This document shows, piece after piece, positions 12,301-27,300 of a stretch of DNA of 64,000 nucleotides (position 1 is its first letter; each line of letters opens with the position of its first letter). Made by a program: the position numbers and the translations under genes. The notes below the pieces were generated by a model. It had not been told where the DNA came from. It did no database searches and worked only from the letters and a program-made list of their open reading frames with translations. Origin of the DNA: Sipunculus nudus (Eukaryota; Annelida; Sipuncula; Golfingiida; Sipunculidae); NCBI GenBank assembly GCA_026874595.1, contig CM049307.1, forward strand, positions 60,642,870-60,706,869. Direction: 5' to 3'.

Positions 12301-15300
12301 GAAATATAACTAATTAACAGCATAAAATAGGGCAAACAAAGCCTGATCTCTAATTCTGCTGAGGCAGGAAAATAATGAACAAATGTTTGTATTAAATCCT
12401 CATTTTTTTATCACATCAATTTTTTTAAAATTTAAGTTTATATGTCTATACATTTCCAATATAACATATATATCTGAATATAAAAGTTTATTCATAATTC
12501 TCAATTGCATCATCATAAATCTTAATCTTGTCAGAAAACACTACATCATGCATACAAATGTTTATTTATTTTTTACCACAAAAATATATCTTTTAAATCT
12601 GCAAAACAATAAATATCTAAAAATAATACTTGATTTAGATTTCACAATTGTTAATTGTGTCTTTATTTATCCATAATGTTCTTCATATTTTATAAATTTA
12701 AGCATACTGATGGGTTCAATTATATTTGTTAAAATCATTTAAAAGAAAATTTCTTTAAAAATGCCACATTACACAACATTGCATCTTCTGGATTACACCT
12801 TGAATTACTTTTTCAAGGAAAATTTTTGCATGTCGAGTTGAAACAGCATTACAATTAAAGAGATACAGTGAAAACAATAACAATTACTGCATAACACTTG
12901 GTGGGTTGGGTTTGGAGGGGGGGGGGGGGGGGGTGATTGGGATGGTGATATGAGAATAACTGTACACCTGTCACAGCAAGGGATCTCCCCAATTGACTGT
13001 AACAAATCAGAAACCCTGGCATAGCTGACTTCCAGTGACCTGGAGTGGGACCCTGCATCTGTAATCTGTAATCAAAGCAAATGACTACAATAGAGCCTCA
13101 AGAAAAAAAAATAAAAAACTAGCTTAATTGTCAAGCTTTTATTTTCAAATTTCAGATTTAAACATATTAAATATTTATGTTTACATGCTTTGAAAATTAA
13201 ATCAATGGTACTAACATGAAAAAAACGTGCTATGGTCAAAGTTGGGCAAAATTTAAGGTACTGATTTTATTTTTATGCTAATAACTTAAAAAATTTACAA
13301 AATTCAGATCTAATTTTGGGTAAACAATTGAATCTTAATTAAACATAGTTATATACTTGGGAAAATAGACTCTTAGTTTCAAAATTTTTCATGTTTAGTG
13401 AGTGAATATTTTTCCTAATTTTTTACAAAGTCCATTATGTTCGGGCCTATAACTTAAAGAATTTAAACTGAACAGACTTAATTTCTGGCATTTACATAGG
13501 AACTATATAGAGGAATATTTATGATAATTATGAGGAAAAACAGATCAGTGGTTTTGATATAAGGCAGTCCTGAAGTGTGAAAATAGGTTTTTAATAAAAA
13601 ATTGAGGTTTTTCCTTAATTTCTCAAAGGAACGAAGTCGCAAAGACCCAGTTTTCAGCTTGGTTGGAGATCTTGGGGACATCTAACATTATGCTGAATTT
13701 TGGATTCCTAGGTCTTAAGGTTTCAAAACGTGCCACATCTATGGACGGACAGACGGAAGGACGATGGACAATGGACCACAACAATAGCTCAGATGACTTA
13801 TAGTCAGCTGAGCTAAAAATTCTAAGAAAATCAGTGATTAAATCAAGATTATGGCAGATCTACTGTCACATGCTAAACATTCAAGCTATTGTCCCAAAAT
13901 ATCATGCATTTTATTGTTTCATCTGTGGTAAGTCTTGATACTTGCATTGATGAGGTTATCTGTTAGCAGACCATCAGGTTTGAGAACTTACACTGATGAG
14001 GTTATCTGTGAGCAGACCATCAGGTTTGAGTACCTCCACTGATGTGGTTATATGTGAGTAGATCATATTTGAGTACTTACACTGATGTAGTTATATGTGA
14101 GTAGATCATATTTGAGTACTTACACTGATGTAGTTATATGTGAGTTGATCATATTTGAGTACTTACACTGATGTGGTTATATGTGAGTAGACCATATTTG
14201 AGTACTTACACTGACGAGGTTTTATGTGTGTAGACCATATTTGAGTACTTACACTGATGTAGTTATATGTGAGTAGACCATATTTGAGTACTTACACTGT
14301 TGTAGTTATATGTGAGTAGACCATATTTGGGTACTTACACTGATGTAGTTATATGTGAGTAGATCATATTTGAGTACTTACACTGATGTAGTTATATGTG
14401 AGTAGATCATATTTGAGTACTTACACTGATGTAGTTATATGTGAGTAGATCATATTTGAGTACTTACACTGATGTAGTTATATGTGAGTAGATCATATTT
14501 GAGTAGTTACACTGATGTAGTTATATGTGAGTATACCATATTTGAGTACCTACACTGATGTGGTTATATGTGAGTAGATCATATTTGAGTACTTACACTG
14601 ATGTAGTTATATGTGAGTAGATCATATTTGAGTAGTTACACTGATGTAGTTATATGTGAGTAGATCATATTTGAGTAGTTACACTGATGTGGTTATATGT
14701 GAGTATACCATATTTGAGTACTTACACTGATGTGGTTATATGTGAGTAGACCATATTTGAGTACTTACACTGATGTGGTTATATGTGAGTAGATCATATT
14801 TGAGTACTTACACTGATGTAGTTATATGTGAGTAGACCATATTTGAGTACTTACACTGATGTAGTTATATGTGAGTAGACCATATTTGATTACTCACACT
14901 GATGAGGTTATCTGTGAGTAGACCATGGGACTTGAGTGTGGCCAGGGCTTGGTCTCGGTCAGAGGTCAGCACTTTAATCAGGTCATCCCTCTGCTGTAGC
15001 TCCCTCTGACACTCTCTTAAACCAGCTTGTGCCTGGTTATAAACATGAACATACTAGTTATCAGTAATGTCATACACGTTTATCAACAGACACACACATA
15101 AAAGATTATTATAACCTATGTTAAACCAAACTTTAAATTTACACTGAAAACTAGATGTGTCGGAACGACACGAATGCCCCAGCCTGGGGCAAATCAGAAA
15201 CATTTGTTAAATTTTGTAAAATTTTTTAAGTTCAGGAGGTGTTGTATGGTCAAAAGTAGGTCAACAAGGGCAAAATGCAAACTCTATGTGTAACAGGTCA

Positions 15301-18300
15301 TTATAAAGCAACACACTAAAAATCAGGCCAGTATCTACAGGCATTGTGAAAAAAGTCCATACACGTGCATTTTTCATAAAAATTTCTGTCTTTCATAAAA
15401 TTTTCTATGTTCAGGATCTGTCATATGGTCAAGAATGGGTCACCTGGAACGAAACGCGAACTCAATCTGTAAGTGGTCATTATGCGCCCACAGACCAAAC
15501 ATTAGGCCAGTATCTGTAAGCACTGCATTGTGAAACTAGAATATTAGCAAAAGCTGATAATCAGTTATAAATTTAAATTGGAGAGGTATGTACCATGTTT
15601 CATAACAATCCACCAAATGGTTCCTGAGATGTAAGCTTCTGAGTGTTTTTGTAAAATCAGCTCTAAAACAAAGAAAAATAGGTCAAGGTCACCCATCTTT
15701 GCACTTGACCAACACTTTGTTGATATACATCTTCACTGATGAAATAAAATTCCAACGGTGAATCCTTTTAGAGATATCCCGCTCACAAGGCCAAAATTGA
15801 AAAATCTGATAAAAATTAATTAAAAAATCAGAAAATGCAGGTGGCGCCACCAAAATTGTGCAGCACGTACAGACCATCAGTCCCAATGAGCATAGTACGT
15901 TTTGTGAAAATCCACGCAATGGTTCCTGAGATATAGGCTTCTGAGTGTTTTTCTATAATCAGCTCTAAAATGTAGTAAAATGGGTCAAGGTCAACCATCT
16001 TCGAACTTGACTGAGATTTTATCGATATACATCTTCACTGATGAAATAAAATTCCAACTGTGAATCCTCACAAGTTAATCGGCTCACAGGGTAAAAATTA
16101 ACAGACGCGGGACGGACAGACAGACGGACAGCTTGGGTGATGACAATAGCCCATCAGCCTAGGAGCTGAGGGCTAAAATCGGTTGTACATGTACATTTGT
16201 CATGAAAATTTAAATTTTTCATGAAATTTTCTATGTTTAGGAGCCGTAAAACAATCAAAAGTAGGTCAACTGGGACGAAACACAAACTCCATCTGTAACT
16301 GGTCATTATCTGCCCACATACCAAAAATCAGGCCAATATCTGCAGGCATTGTGAAAAAAAGTCTGTACATGTGTATTTGTCATGAAAATTTATATTTTTC
16401 ATGAAATTTTCTAAGTTAAGGAGCCGTAAAACGGTCAAAAGTAGGTCAACTGGGACGAAGCTCAAACTCGATCTGTAACTGAACCATATCTGCCCACACA
16501 CCAAAAATCAGGCCAATATCTGCAGGCATTGGGAAATAAAGTCTGTACATGTACATTTGTCATGAAAATTTCTATCTTTCATGAAATTTTCTAAGTTTAG
16601 GAGCCGTAAAACAGTCAAAAGTAGGTCAACCGGGACGAAACGCGCACTGGATCTGTAACAGGTCAGTATCTGGCCACACACCAAAAATCAGGCCAATACC
16701 TGCAGGCATTGGGAAAAAAAACCGTACAACTGTTTGATTTCGGAATGACGGAAGGACAGAATGACGGACATGGGAAAAACTATATGCCCCGGCCACTTTG
16801 TGGCAGGGGGATAAAAATGTATACAAAGTTCACAGATTTGCTTCATTTGATAATTTGTTATGAAAATACTAAGAATACATTGCTCACACTAACTTTAAGC
16901 ACTATTATTTATGTTGACAAGATCTTTGTATCTTGTCTTTCAATGCTGATCACTTCTCCCCACTAGCTATCACTTCAAATTCATCTTCAATTTAATTTAT
17001 GCTTTCAAAGGGGTTCTACAGTTAGCTGGTTGGCCTAGTGGAAGCATATGCACTCATTATAATAGCAATCTCAGTCTGAATCCCTGTACAAAAGGTCAGT
17101 GTAGGATGGACTTAGGTGGAGGTGCACACTTTATGGTACATGAATATTTTAATTACACACCTCGTCTCTGGTTTTGGTGAGGCTTTTTACCAGATCTTCT
17201 GAATGTTCATACTGGTTCCTCTCTAAGTCCTGTAGGCGTCGCTGCCAGTCAAGGTCAAGCTGTGCTGCTCTCCTCTCCAGTGCTGACTCCCTTTGAGATG
17301 CAGCTGTCAACTCCCGCTGATACCTGTCAAGTCATTAAATCACATCATCAAACTGATGACTGATGATTTTAGAAGATGGATCTAAGGATGAACTAGATAA
17401 TAGTAAAGTATAAACTTGGAAGATAATAATCAAATCTTTTATATTATAAATGGTGGTCACTCCTAGGTCCATATTTCTATCAAATCAAACTTTTCAGTTT
17501 TTTTTTTAATTATCTCCAAGAAAACAGGGGAAATGGCATAGTGAAAAGGAGTATGATATGTAAATATCAGCCACCCACCTTTCTCAGTGAACAGGTCATT
17601 TACAAGAGCAAGTACTGATGCTTATGACTCAATGACAGCTGCCCAGGTTTAATATATATATAACTAGTCATTTCTTGGCACCACAGGTGCCATAGCCATA
17701 TATATAGTATCCCCAGACAATTAACCCCCCCCCCCCTTTAAGAATAGGCACCCCCACCTTTAGCAGCATATACTGACACTTGGTTTCATCTGTCAACTTG
17801 AGAAACAATATTTTTCACAAAATATGGGGGCCAATATGGTGAATCACTCTTGAGAAAAGGTGATTAATCTATACTATAAAAATGGTCAGGTAGGTGGTGC
17901 CACCTGTCTGGTTGATGATACATGGCGGCATGCCGTATCCTTTGTGCCAACTTGTATATTGTTGTGCAATACTATTCTCAGGAATGTCAGTGTGTCACTA
18001 ATGAAGTAACTTTTGTATATATTAATTGTCTGGTCATTGATGTAAATGTATGTTCTATCCATTAGTCTTTAGTCTTAGTGTATTGTAGTTTAGGCTTTTG
18101 TGTATATTTAGTCCGCATGTATTGCATCAATGGCAACATGTATTCCTGTATGTTTTTGGGCGCAATTAACAAAACAAATAGCTTTTATTTAAAGTCTATA
18201 GTTTAGACAACAGTGTTGAGTATTAAATCTCGTCACATGTTGGTGAACAATAATTATGCATTCTGGTGACAGTATTTAATATTTCAGATAAATGTTACCT

Positions 18301-21300
18301 TTCAATATCATGTTTTCTCTGTATTAGTTCTGTCTTTAACCTTTCTTCATTCTCTTTAGCGTTCTGCAGTTCTTCATCTCTTCTCATGCTGCCCTGTGAC
18401 ACCAGAGACATCTGGTGGTCTAATCTTGATCTAACATCTGTCAGCTCTTCTTGTAACCTTGAATATGTAAGCAACATCAGCATTTTCAAAATCAAAGAAA
18501 TATACTTTTTTTCATAAAAGGATATAAAATCTGTGGCAATCATGGAAAAAATCTCATTGGAATTTGGTAAATTTGAACATTTAAATCATATTTTGAGGAA
18601 GAACTAAGTTTGACCATGATCATGCTTGTCCTTTTAAAAACAAATGATTTTAACTGCGATATTAAACAAAAATTAATATATGTTTAATAACCAACACATC
18701 TGTAATATCAATAATGAATAAATAAATAATAAATTAAAATAGCTAAACATGGAACCATCTGATACCACCTCAATTAGATAAACAAATTATAATATTCACA
18801 AGATAATCCCATTAACGAGAATAAATTATGTTCTCTATTTTTTCTTCATAATTCATTGCCTAATATTTCCCAGCATTCAAATATATTTCCCAGCATGCAC
18901 CAGTTTGACCTTTACATTGAATCATGTTGGAATATTTGTCTGACCTTTCAAGCTGCATGTTCTTCTCTTTCTCAGCATCATCTTTGTTCCACTCCAGCTG
19001 CCTAATGGACAGCTGCAGCTGTTCCACCTGCTCCTCCAACTGCCTCTTCTGAGACTGCTGCTCTGTCTCCTTGGCAACACCAGCCTCTCTTAGTCTCTGA
19101 ATTGTACTTTCTTTCTCCTTGCACAGTCTGTCCATCTGTTCATGTCTGTGTAATATAATTATAAAGAGTCATCTAAACAATATTATATGATAATTCATCA
19201 TAAAAAATACAGAACTGCTCAACTTGGATTAATATTTCACAATTCTAACAGCATAAAACATTTAAATATGGGGTCACATATTTGTCCTGTTCATTAAGAT
19301 AGAAAAGGGTACTCTTATAATCACTGAATTTTAATTTTCTATGCAGAATCAGATGTATGCTGGCTGTCCTTGAACAGCAGTTTTGAAAATTCTGAGATGA
19401 CATTTTACTTTTAAAAGAATTTCTAATTAATTTTGAACCCTGAATCATAAACTGTGATAATAGGATTATCTAGCTCTAGAACTGATATGTCTATGTAAAA
19501 AAAAATAAACAGCCATTGAAAGCATAGTGAAGGTTTTATTTATTCAGATTTTGTATATACCAGAAATACTAACATGTAGACTGACACAAATGTTTTACCA
19601 GAACAGGGTATATCAAATGGAAACTTCATAGAATAATAAAATATAGTTAGGGAAACAGAATTAATAGTATTTTATATTGTTGCACTTATTGTTGTTGATG
19701 GTTGTTTATATATAGAGTGCCAATTGGACTAGTGGATTATTCAACAGGATTTTGTTTATTGTGTAAGCAATTGAACTTACTGTACTACAATTTATTATGA
19801 TTAGCTGACAGAAGATTCTAGAGAATTCAATTACTTCTGGAGGCAGTTGATGATTACCAGTAGGTAGATACCAGGAAGATGGGAACGTACTTTGACTTGT
19901 TAAGAGCATTCCAGAATTTTTTATCCGGATTGGTATATAATAGACTTGCTTAAGTTAAGGTCTGGACCGAGCAGGGTGTGTTTGAAATACTGCGTATGAC
20001 AATACTGGTCCTGGAGACAGTATATATGTGGCTGAGCAAGGCGTTAGAGGATTCCTCTAACATGAACTGTACTTTGGTGAAGACAATGTTTCTTGTAGGA
20101 GTGGAGCCAGTCTATGATGGCCGTGGCCCATTATCAAATGTTACTGGAATAAACATGTTTTGTTTACCCCTAGACAGTGTGGTCATTTTGAACTTCTGCT
20201 TGAAAGTTTTCAGCAAATATGTCCGCTGCACATGTGGTATGACATAGACTAAACAAGCACAATAAGAGAAGCACAGAGCCACCTGAATCAGCTAATTTGA
20301 CTTACTTTCTTTGGAAATCCAGCTTCAGTCTGTTCATTGCTGCTTCTGTCTGTTGTAACTTTGTTTCCAATTCCGCTATTCTATAAAAATAAATTAAATA
20401 AAATTTATATTTTAAAGAAAACTAGAAGATAACCTCTGTAAGGTTTAAACCATTATATTTTTTCACTTACCGGTAACTCAAATTAATTGTGGCTGAATTG
20501 TTTGCATTTCTGTTTTGGGTCAAGCAGTTAAATTATTCATGCTAAATGGCAAAAAAAACTAGACTAGTTTCAATACTAGTATATATTAATAGGTTTATCA
20601 ATGACACTTCAACAGAATAGCGAGAACAGAGACCAGTGAAAATCATTAATTGGATAATTCAGAGATAATACTACAGATTCAAGAAGACATACCCAAACTG
20701 TCTTCATATACATATATACACGATTACATTAATGTAAACATTAAAGAAAGAAGTGACAAATAAATAAAGATTAACAAAATCTATGCTTGAAAGTAAATAC
20801 ACCAAAAAAATCATAAACAGGTGCAAAATGAAAAGCCTAAAAATATACAAAACAGATATATACAGCCAACAAACTCCAGTAGAGCCCACTCATACTTAAG
20901 CATTTTGTGTGGGGTTGAGACCAATGGAGGCCATGATTATCAGATATGTGATTAACATGCACTTTTTAGGGCTGTCTGTGTTCCTTTAATGTGAATTCAC
21001 AAGATTTCACTACCAAAATTGTGTTTTTTTCGCCAAAATTGCCAGAAGTTGTGAAAACAGTGCCCAGAGTTTTTCTTGTGACCAGTGTTTTTGCTGGATT
21101 TCTGTGAACATTTCCTTACATAAGTATGCTTCGAAAAGAAAATCAATTCATTATTGTGTTTATTTTTCAAATTTAACACATCACATTCTGTCCATGTTCT
21201 CATATGCTGACTAATTGTCATGTTTTTTTGTGTGTAATTTTATATATTGGAAATAAATTTCAGATGATTTCACAATGTTAGGAAACTGTAGAAAAGTACT

Positions 21301-24300
21301 AGAGTGTGAGTGATATGAATGATATGAATCTTACTGTGCCCCCTTCATGGCTGCCATGTCCTGTAACTCCCAGTCCTTCTGCTTGACCTGCTGTTCTAGC
21401 GCCCTCTGGTGAGCTTCAGCATCATCAACCTGTGACTGAGACTGGTGCTGTGACGCCTTGACCAGCTCAATCTCTTTACTCAACAGTTTGACCTTAAAAG
21501 AACACAGAGATTCAGCATTTTTAATTTTAAAGGAAAACTGACATGCCTTCACCAACAACAACAAATAATCCCAGGCTCAAATGTGAATGGTTTCATAATG
21601 ATGCTTATTGTGCACAATTTTCTTGCAAATCATTTTGTATATTTTTATGATATCACCAAAATGATTCATAACAGAGAATCTGACCTTCAAACATACAAAA
21701 GATAAATTTTAACTTTGACCTGACTATCCTGGTGGTCTAAATGTGAAAAAATTTTGTGAAAACAAAACCAGGAGGATCAAAGTTTAAAGGAAACAATTTT
21801 TTTGACACCCTAACTGTAGGAGGGACAAAATGCAGCTAGTAATGACCCACCTTGAGTTCATGGGCCAGCACTGTGGCACTCATCTCATCTGCTTGCTTTC
21901 TGAACTCATGTTCTCTTTTACACAAGATGCTTTCAAATTCTGTAAAACACCAACATATACACAAATAATAGTTATTTACGATCTACTCTTATCTTGTCTG
22001 CAACCCTTGGTACAGGTGCCATAAAAGTTGATTTATAACTAGAATTTTGCATACCAAGGATGCAAGCCTCAACCATGTGGGGGGGGGGGGGGCATATTGC
22101 ATGATGCTCTCAAAAAATATGTTTGCATTCTCTTATTTGGCCCATATTCCCATGCTTTGTTCATGCATAAGATAAGTGACTGTACAATTGTGAATATTCC
22201 TTGACAACATTTCTGAATCCCAATCATGTGTCAGTTCCACACCAAAATCTAATCAATTTTTCATTGGCCCATTCCCAAAACGCCCTGAAAATTTCCTGAG
22301 ATTCTGTTCATGACTGCACGCATACATTCTTGGTAGAGGCAGAAATATTTATTATAAAAAGTATGCAAATTTTTTCTCAGTACCCTCCAGTCACAAATTC
22401 TTTCATCCAAGTTATCCAAAATTAATTATCACTCACTTGTATGTTACAGAATCAAAGATTAAACATATTCCTTCATCTATTACCATCATATAAAAGATTA
22501 TGAAAATCATGCTAAAGAATGGCTCAGCACCTACCAGTTATGCTATATCTGGGTATGTTCATATAACAATGTACCAGATCAGTAAACTGGTATGGTTTTT
22601 AGATAATCTTAAATTTTACAAAGAAGTGAAGTTTAAGTTTCTATTCAAACTTAAAACAAGGGTGAGGACAATTATCCACTCGTCAATTTGATGAATTATA
22701 TTATTTTATAAATTTATACAGCTCAGCTCTTGTGAGAAGCATAACAGTGTTACAAATAGAAATCTGCATTCTAAGGAATGCAATCCTCTGTCATGTGGAG
22801 GGCCTCCATTGTGGGCTCCCTAAAACCATGATTGCATGCAATTATTCAGCCCATATTCCCAGGTTCATTCGTGCAAAATTGACTTTACTTTTGTGAATAT
22901 TCCTTGAAGATGTCTGAATCCTAGTAATGTGCCGGATCCACACTTAAATATTATTGATTCTTCATTGGCCCATTCCTGAAGGCTCTGAAAATTTCTGTTC
23001 ATGACTGTATGAGTTATGTTGTGAACAAAGAAACACATAAACACACACACACTGGGATGAATGCATATCCTCTACAATGAAGAAAAGGTAGCCTTGCAAC
23101 ATTGTTAGTTCCTACAACTGTTTTGCAAAAAGACCACTGGCAAGGGCCTTAACCACAAAGGTTTAAACCACATAATCTAATCACTTCAAGACATTCACTA
23201 TTAAGGCCTGTGTATTGAGATTCATTAACATCCATGACACTGCTGTTAACATCTTCATAGCAGTGAAAACAATGCCTATGTTTTACTCCATGCAGAGTTA
23301 AAATATTTCTGTTCTTAGCAAAGACATCCTCTTTTTAGTAGTAGCGGTTTACATAACATTCAGGTTTTCATTTCATATTATTTTTTGGGGGGGGAGCCTG
23401 AAGGAGGTACATGCACTGACGGACCTGTGGTTATTTCACGTCGCTGAGCATCCAGCTCCTCCTCCAGCTCCTTCAGACGATGGTCGTGCTGTCTCTTGTA
23501 CACCTCAAGCTCCTGACGCTCCTGCTGAAGCTCAGAATCCTTGGTGCTGCAAGCACAAAATCCTTAAGGTTGTGCATTTACAGACTAAAATAGGGTGATT
23601 AATAAAAGAATGACTGATATATTATCTTTTGACACACTGCAGTAAAACTGTATTTTGTAATATTTATTTTATTCAATATCCTATCCTCCTGGCAGCAAGG
23701 CTCTGGCCATCATGCTGTCAGAGCTGCTTTGGTATCTATTTCACAAATAATGAACAAGCCTGCATGTGTTCAGGGCCAAAAACACCACAATTAAATCCAA
23801 TGAATCAAATGTATACCCTACTGTTCACAACAAGTTCTGAACAAGAAAACATGCACCAGACAAGGTATAGATTTACCTGGCTTTATTTGATGGGTCAAAT
23901 TTAAATGCCCTTCTGGCAATGCTAAATGTTTGATCTGAGAATAGGAATAGATGTGTTTTGGCAGCCACATAAAGGTAGTGTATGTGAGTTTTTTATTGGT
24001 TCAACTGCCTTGTTCATTATTCATAAAACAAATGCCATAGTGGCAGCAAATAAAGGTCTCTGAAAGTTTAGCTGCAAGAGCCTTGATAATAATAAGATCA
24101 AATACCCTGCTTACATCAAAGAAAGGAACAAAAGGTTACTTTAAATTTTTTTTTTATTATCACTGGTAACAATTAAGACCCATTTGTGTCAAATCTTTGA
24201 TAAGTTGAAATTTTCTGAATGTTCCTTGTACAACTTTCCATTTTGACACAAGGTTCTACTCTATCTCTTAACATTTTTTAGTTGGACTTTTCTGCATGAA

Positions 24301-27300
24301 ATGTGGTAATCAAGTATGATATGGCATCAACAACTGCAATTTTCTCACTGAAAATGAAACCATCTTCCTAACTTTAATGACATAATGACATGTATGAAGG
24401 AACAAAATGGTCTATATGTGAAAGCCCATTATAGAAACAAAAATATTCTTATGTTTTGTGAAGGACCAGGAACTACAGATCATAATGTGAAAATTCACCT
24501 GCGGTACTGATCAACATGTGCTTGTTTTTCTCGCAGTCGATGCTGGTAGTGTCTTCGTAAGTCCTCCTGCGATGCCTGTTCCCGCTTCACCTGGGCCTGA
24601 AGCTCATCAATCTTGATTTTTAGATCACTCATCTCTGCTTCTTTGGCTGCCATTTTTGTCTGAACATCTATAAAAAAAGAGACAAGCACATAATTTGCCC
24701 GTTGTATGTCTTATGACTTCTGATCTCATTAAATGCCTGTGAATTTTGTTGAGAGTTTAATTCAGGGGAGAAACTCTATTGGTCAATATTTATAATGAGT
24801 TTCATGGAAATCTATCAAATTTTTGCTAATTCATTATGATGCCACCTAATTCTGGTGACCTTTGGCTTAATCAAATAAGCAGGATTTTGCTGGTAAGTGT
24901 ACTTATGTGAGATAATCTATTGGTAATAAGTCATGCTGAGTTTTGTGAATAGGTATCAAATTCCTGGTAAGCTATCTCAGTGACACCACAAAAGTAGTTT
25001 GGTGACCTCTGATCTCATTAAATATGCGTGGATTTTGTTCATAATCAAACTGTGTGAGATAAACTATCGGTAAAAAGTTATAGTGAGTTTTGTGAATATC
25101 CTTCAAATTTCTGGCAAGTTAACACAGCGACACTAAAAGCTAACGGGCTGACAGACAGATGGACCATGGGTATATACTGGCCATAATACGGGTCTACATC
25201 TCAGGGTCTACATCTCAGTAAAACACTGTAAGATTTCTCCAAAGGATAAAATAAGACAACACAGTGATACACTAAAATGGCCAAACGATCTGTTAATCTG
25301 CCAGCCCTAGAGCTAACGCGATAATTACTAAACTAAAATAAATAACTGTCATAATGTGCAAGATTTTCAGTTTTGGTGAATCAGTCACCAGGAGCTGGAC
25401 TTCATGGGTTACATTAGAGGCTGATGTGCCAGAAATTGAACTCAGAACCAGTGTTGCAGTTGAGTCCATACTATCTGAGTATGAGTGCAAGTCTGAGTCC
25501 AAGCCACTTGAGTCCAAGTCTGAGTTACTGAGGTTTGGGTCTAACTCGGCCTTCTTTCAAGCCTGACTCTTTTGAAACACAAGTCTGAGTCTGCAACGTC
25601 TTTATAATTTAGAGCACCTTACAATTTGAAATTGAGATTATCATGTATATATGTAAGTAAGTTTACACGAGGATTTACTTTAATATCAAATATCATTTGT
25701 GCAGAGATTGAGTTTGGCACATAGTCTAAACTTGTTTTTGTAATATTCAGTCTTTAATTTGTGCAAATGGAGTTTTTTTTCTGTTGGATTCCAGATGGAC
25801 TCGGCCTGATTTCTTGAGTCCTGAAATCTGAGTCTGAGTACAAGTCAGGAGTCCAGGGCCCTAAAGTCCAAGTCTGATTCCAAGTCCCTGAAAAAGTGGA
25901 TCCAATCCAAGTCCGGACTCAGGTCCTAGATCACTGCCCTGATCATGAAGGTATGCATACAGATACTGAGTAGTGTCTTGCATATTATCCTTTACAGTTG
26001 ATGAATGTTTCTATATTGGATCCTGTATAATTTGTTGACCTGGGGAAACAGTATAAACATGAAGACGAAGGGTGCATAGTATGCCTGTCTTATGTCTTGT
26101 GACCTCTGACTTCATTAAATATGCATGAAATATGCTGAGAATATAACTGAGGTGAGAAACTTGATTGATAAATATGTATAATGAGGTTCATGAAAATCCA
26201 CAGGATTTTTGTTAAGTCACCATGGTGCCATCAAAGTGGTATTTCCTCTGACCTCATTTAACATGCGTGGATTTTGCTGGAAATCAAACTTAGGCAAGAT
26301 ATTTTATTGCTTAACATTCTGATGAGTTTGATTAAAATCCTTCATATTCTTCCTAGGTTAATTATCACAGCAACACCACAAAATACCCTGGTGACCCTTG
26401 ACCTTATTAAATATGCATGGATGTTGCCCATAATTGAACTTAGGCAGGATAATCTGAAGGTAAGTAGTTATGGTGAGTTGCATGAAATCCATCAAAGCCC
26501 CGGTAAGTTATCACAGCAACACTAAAAGTTAACGGATGAACGGACAATGGGTATACCATAATACTCCTGTGACCCGTCATATGACCAGCTGTTAAAAGTG
26601 TACTTGACTTACCAGCAAACAATGCATCATATTTGTCCAGTTCCGCATCCCGCTCTCCCAGCAGTCTTAAATTATACTTAAAGTCCTCCTTCAGTTTCTG
26701 GAAACGAGCTCTCTCCTCATTTAGCTGCCTCTCTTTTTCTCTCAAAGCATTCTCCAAGGACTGAGTTCTGTAAAATTATCATAAGGATATTGATTTATCA
26801 ATGGAAAAGCAGAGGCTTTATCATTTATCATACAGCAGTTATATAACTAAAAAAAAAGAGCTTCTAAACATCATCATAAACCTGAGCTTCTTGAAGCCAA
26901 TTTAACTGACAACTGACTATTTCATGTATTGCAAGGTCCTGTTTTAATGTTGTGATAAAAATGTATGTAATTCCTGATATATTGTACATTTGTGATACCC
27001 TCATTACAATTAATCTAATGCAACATTTAAAATTTTAAAATATTTTTGTAAAATTTTCTCAGTGAATAAGATTGCGATTTATTTTAGGACAGATTCCACA
27101 TATGCAGATGTAGTGCTGGTTATTTACAGAGGCTGGTTGTTTGCAAAGGATTTTTATACTGCAATATATTGTGATACATATGGAAGCATACTGCAATATG
27201 TTCAATATATCAACTAGAATACGGGTAGTTGACAAGCGACTACGTGTATCCGCCTAAATCAGAGTGGAACGGGTGAAGTGAGGCATGGATTGAGTGGCAA

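Noticed and set aside
13948-14899. CRISPR-like array
   Set aside because: Units are contiguous with no unique spacers and derive from the adjacent exon; eukaryotic context.
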